Shown here: in pieces, positions 22,520 to 24,193 of the stretch | How the letters are laid out: every line of letters begins with the position of its first letter | Numbering within the stretch: position 1 is the first letter of the stretch | NCBI GenBank assembly: GCA_029287875.1 | Contig: JARFQH010000330.1 | Coordinates: forward strand, 1 to 24,193 | Reading direction: 5' to 3' | Length of the DNA: 24,193 bases | DNA from: Desulfobacteraceae bacterium | Lineage (GTDB): Bacteria; Desulfobacterota; Desulfobacteria; Desulfobacterales; SG8-13 | The notes under the pieces: generated by a model | The model's database searches: none | Seen by the model: only the letters and a program-made list of their open reading frames with translations | Told to the model about the DNA's origin: nothing | Position numbers and translations under genes: made by a program

Positions 22520-23833
22520 TTACCACTTGGGGAACGGGTAAATCATGTCGGTCGTGGCGACATCGAAGGGATAGACAATTTCCAATCCGACCGTTCCGTC
22601 CGATCCCTTTTGATACTGTCCAATCAGGCCGGAGCCGAGCACGTTTTGACCGATCTCCTTGCCGGAGGTGCTGAACTTGATGCCGGCCCACGGCACCACC
22701 AGCTGATCGCCGGGTATTTCAATGGCATTGGCGGCGGCCTGAATGTCCGCCGGTTTGGTGGATCCGGCTTTTTCAAGGATGTAGACCCACGTCTGTAGCC
22801 CGGTGAAGGAGCGCGCCGAGGCACCGCTCAGATCATTGCCGGTCTTGGCCTTGTAGAGTTTGTTGACCTGACCGGCTACTGGTTTGACCTTGACCACCTG
22901 CGGCAGGAAGACGGTGCGGGTCAGGATGCCGACGATATCCTCGCCCATGGTCTGTTGGAACTCGGGTGTCTCGAAACCGGCATCCTGGCCCCATATGATT
23001 TTGGGCTGGATTTTCTGGGCTTTCAGGGTCTTGATCATCAGGATGGCGTCCGACGTGTAGGAGGCAAACAGCAGGACATCGGCCCGGGAGGCCTTCAGGG
23101 AGCGAACCTCGCTGGAGAGATCCGGGGCTTCCTTGGCGTAGAGCAACGATTTTTTCAGATCGAACCCGTACTCTTTGGAAAACTGCTCTATCAGTTCCGA
23201 AACGAAAGAACCCCACTCGGTCTTTTCGCAGGCCGAAGCGAGGTTGACGATGTCCTTCTGGGAAACGGCCTTGACTCCTTTGGCCTGACCCTCGGTGAGG
23301 CCCTTTAACAACTCGAAGAGGTCCTTCGTAAACCAGGTGTCGTGGGGGGTGGTGCGCCAGAACCACTTCAAGCCGCGTTCGGTCAGAGACGGCGAGGTGG
23401 AAGAGCCGTTGATCATGGGCACGCCGTACTGTTCGGCCACGGCGCTAACGGTCTTGGTGACCGAACTGTGGTAGCAGCCGAGCAGGCCGTCGACCTTGTC
23501 ATCCAGGATCAGTTTTTTGGCCAGGTCGGCCCCCAGGGTCGGGTTGCCCTCGTGGTCTTTAAAGATCAGTGTGATCTTGGCGCCGCCCATGCTCTGGATG
23601 CCGGCATTCTGGGCCATGGTCATGTTGATGTCGGCCATGGCGGTGTTGGCGATTTCGGCCGCCAGCTCGGCCCCATCCCGCAGTTCACGGCCGGCTGCGG
23701 CCGCTCCGCCGGTCAACGGGTAGAGAACGCCGATTTTGATCTCCTTCTCGGCCCGGGCGCCGGTGGGCAGCACAAGGGCCGCGACGACGACCAGCACGAC
23801 GCACAATGACGTAAACCTGGCGATCCTTTTCAT
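22520..23833 (-). CDS. livK: ABC transporter periplasmic substrate-binding protein (LivK-like)
   Basis: This 437-aa protein of the Peripla_BP_6 (HAAT) family captures substrate in the periplasm for the LivHMGF complex. A signal peptide covers about residues 1-27 (MKRIARF, hydrophobic core, GARAEK). Family motifs include EIKIGVLYPLTGG, KLILDDKVDGLLGCYHS, INGSSTSPSLTERG and RTTPHDTWFTKDL. It is longer than E. coli LivK (about 370 aa), as is usual for amide/urea- or aromatic-type relatives, so leucine is not assured. The ATG at 23833 has AGGAGG upstream; the frame stays open a further 79 codons, but this extension lacks a ribosome site and crosses a terminator-like hairpin. It is the first gene of the operon. 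Confidence 0.94.
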   Translation of the reverse strand: MKRIARFTSLCVVLVVVAALVLPTGARAEKEIKIGVLYPLTGGAAAAGRELRDGAELAAEIANTAMADINMTMAQNAGIQSMGGAKITLIFKDHEGNPTLGADLAKKLILDDKVDGLLGCYHSSVTKTVSAVAEQYGVPMINGSSTSPSLTERGLKWFWRTTPHDTWFTKDLFELLKGLTEGQAKGVKAVSQKDIVNLASACEKTEWGSFVSELIEQFSKEYGFDLKKSLLYAKEAPDLSSEVRSLKASRADVLLFASYTSDAILMIKTLKAQKIQPKIIWGQDAGFETPEFQQTMGEDIVGILTRTVFLPQVVKVKPVAGQVNKLYKAKTGNDLSGASARSFTGLQTWVYILEKAGSTKPADIQAAANAIEIPGDQLVVPWAGIKFSTSGKEIGQNVLGSGLIGQYQKGSDGTVGLEIVYPFDVATTDMIYPFPKW

Positions 23834-23978
23834 ATGATGTCCTCCTTTTATCGTGATATGGTTAAAGGAAACGTTCGCGTATTCGGGGCCCTTGCGACGG
23901 CTGCAGGGCAGATCAGCCTTGCCGGCCGGAAATAAAAGACCGGTTCGATATGCATTCCTTTGATTCAAAACCTGACTG

Positions 23979-24000
23979 AAAAAAGAGGTGAGGCAACCTC
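23979..24000 (-). terminator. Intrinsic-terminator-like hairpin in the livK leader
   Basis: On the minus strand GAGGT and ACCTC form a 5-bp stem around a 6-base loop, followed at once by TTTTTT. It lies about 145 bases before livK and downstream of the candidate promoter. A second stem just upstream (GGCTGC / GCAGCC, about 24003-24030) could be an alternative or accessory structure. It could attenuate the liv operon, or end an upstream transcript. Confidence 0.55.
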
Positions 24001-24074
24001 CGGGCTGCGTTCGTGGGTCGATGCAGCCGACGGTGGCAACAGCATCGCACCAAGTGTCTGGGTATTCCATTGTC

Positions 24075-24101
24075 TTTATAAGACGCCTTCGGGACTGTCA
24101 A
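24075..24101 (-). promoter_or_regulatory. Candidate sigma-70 promoter for liv operon
   Basis: A perfect TTGACA (24096-24101, minus strand) and TATAAA (24075-24080) are spaced by 15 bases, slightly short of the ideal. Transcription would start near 24068, giving a leader of about 235 bases before livK, which contains the terminator-like hairpin. Confidence 0.5.
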
Positions 24102-24193
24102 GCGGCATATTCACAGAGGGGGGCAAGACGACTAAATGCCCGATATTGCTAAAACTCGCCGGCGGATGGTTTGAATTTGGTTTGAGAAGGGGA

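Larger units (their letters stand above)
23834..24193. other. livK leader and upstream region, no gene seen
   Basis: This 360-base stretch at the window edge holds the livK ribosome site, a terminator-like hairpin at 23979-24000 and a promoter candidate at 24075-24101. No coding frame with a ribosome site was found on either strand. Beyond 24101 the sequence is too short to tell whether another gene ends or begins; a minus-strand frame open at the window edge for 14 codons is not enough to call. Confidence 0.5.

Noticed and set aside
23834..24070. 79-codon N-terminal extension of livK
   Set aside because: The internal ATG at 23833 has an AGGAGG site and starts a textbook signal peptide, whereas the extension has no ribosome site and runs through a terminator-like hairpin.

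Overview
The window comes from a moderately GC-rich Gram-negative chromosome. The signs are a lipobox lipoprotein, an outer-membrane barrel protein, a periplasmic-adaptor ABC exporter and a classical periplasmic-binding-protein ABC importer. Gene content and the style of the intergenic repeats suggest a Desulfobacterota (Desulfosarcina/Desulfobacteraceae-like) bacterium. That is an inference from remembered family patterns, not a search. No rRNA, tRNA, CRISPR array, integrase or transposase gene was seen.

Layout, left to right. (1) 19-2149, plus strand: E1 alpha and E1 beta of a thiamine-diphosphate 2-oxo acid/acetoin dehydrogenase, separated by a 156-bp fold-back element with flanking TAA direct repeats. 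(2) 2199-2636, plus: a small secreted DUF2845-type protein. (3) 2697-7087, minus: a MacA/MacB-like export operon (adaptor, ATPase, FtsX permease, then a second FtsX permease after an AT-rich gap). (4) 7199-7615, minus: a secreted protein with two equally spaced four-cysteine repeats, closed by a strong terminator. (5) 7969-9006, minus: a zinc-type CDF efflux protein. (6) 9290-11400, minus: a lipoprotein followed by an ACT-PAS-AAA+-Fis sigma-54 activator. (7) 11786-14722, plus: a cyclic-nucleotide-binding/FHA protein followed by a membrane class III adenylate cyclase. (8) 15009-17624, plus: a large exported protein with a degenerate peptidase-like domain, a propeller-like middle and an Omp85-like barrel. 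(9) 17799-18353, minus: a CBS-pair protein, with a second inverted-repeat element just upstream. (10) 18546-23833, minus: livK-livH-livM-livG-livF and a DinB-fold protein in one apparent operon, preceded by a leader containing an intrinsic-terminator-like hairpin.

How the genes may work together. The cyclase and the CNB-FHA protein look like a source and a receptor of cyclic nucleotide, joined to a phosphothreonine-recognition (FHA) output. The liv operon is a complete HAAT-type importer, with a hairpin after livK that could set subunit stoichiometry and a leader terminator that could gate expression. The ABC exporter resembles MacAB-type efflux but has two different permeases. The most unusual items are the two fold-back elements, the peptidase-like/propeller/Omp85 fusion with a lost zinc motif, the CNB-FHA/cyclase pair, and the non-canonical ABC signature in LivG.
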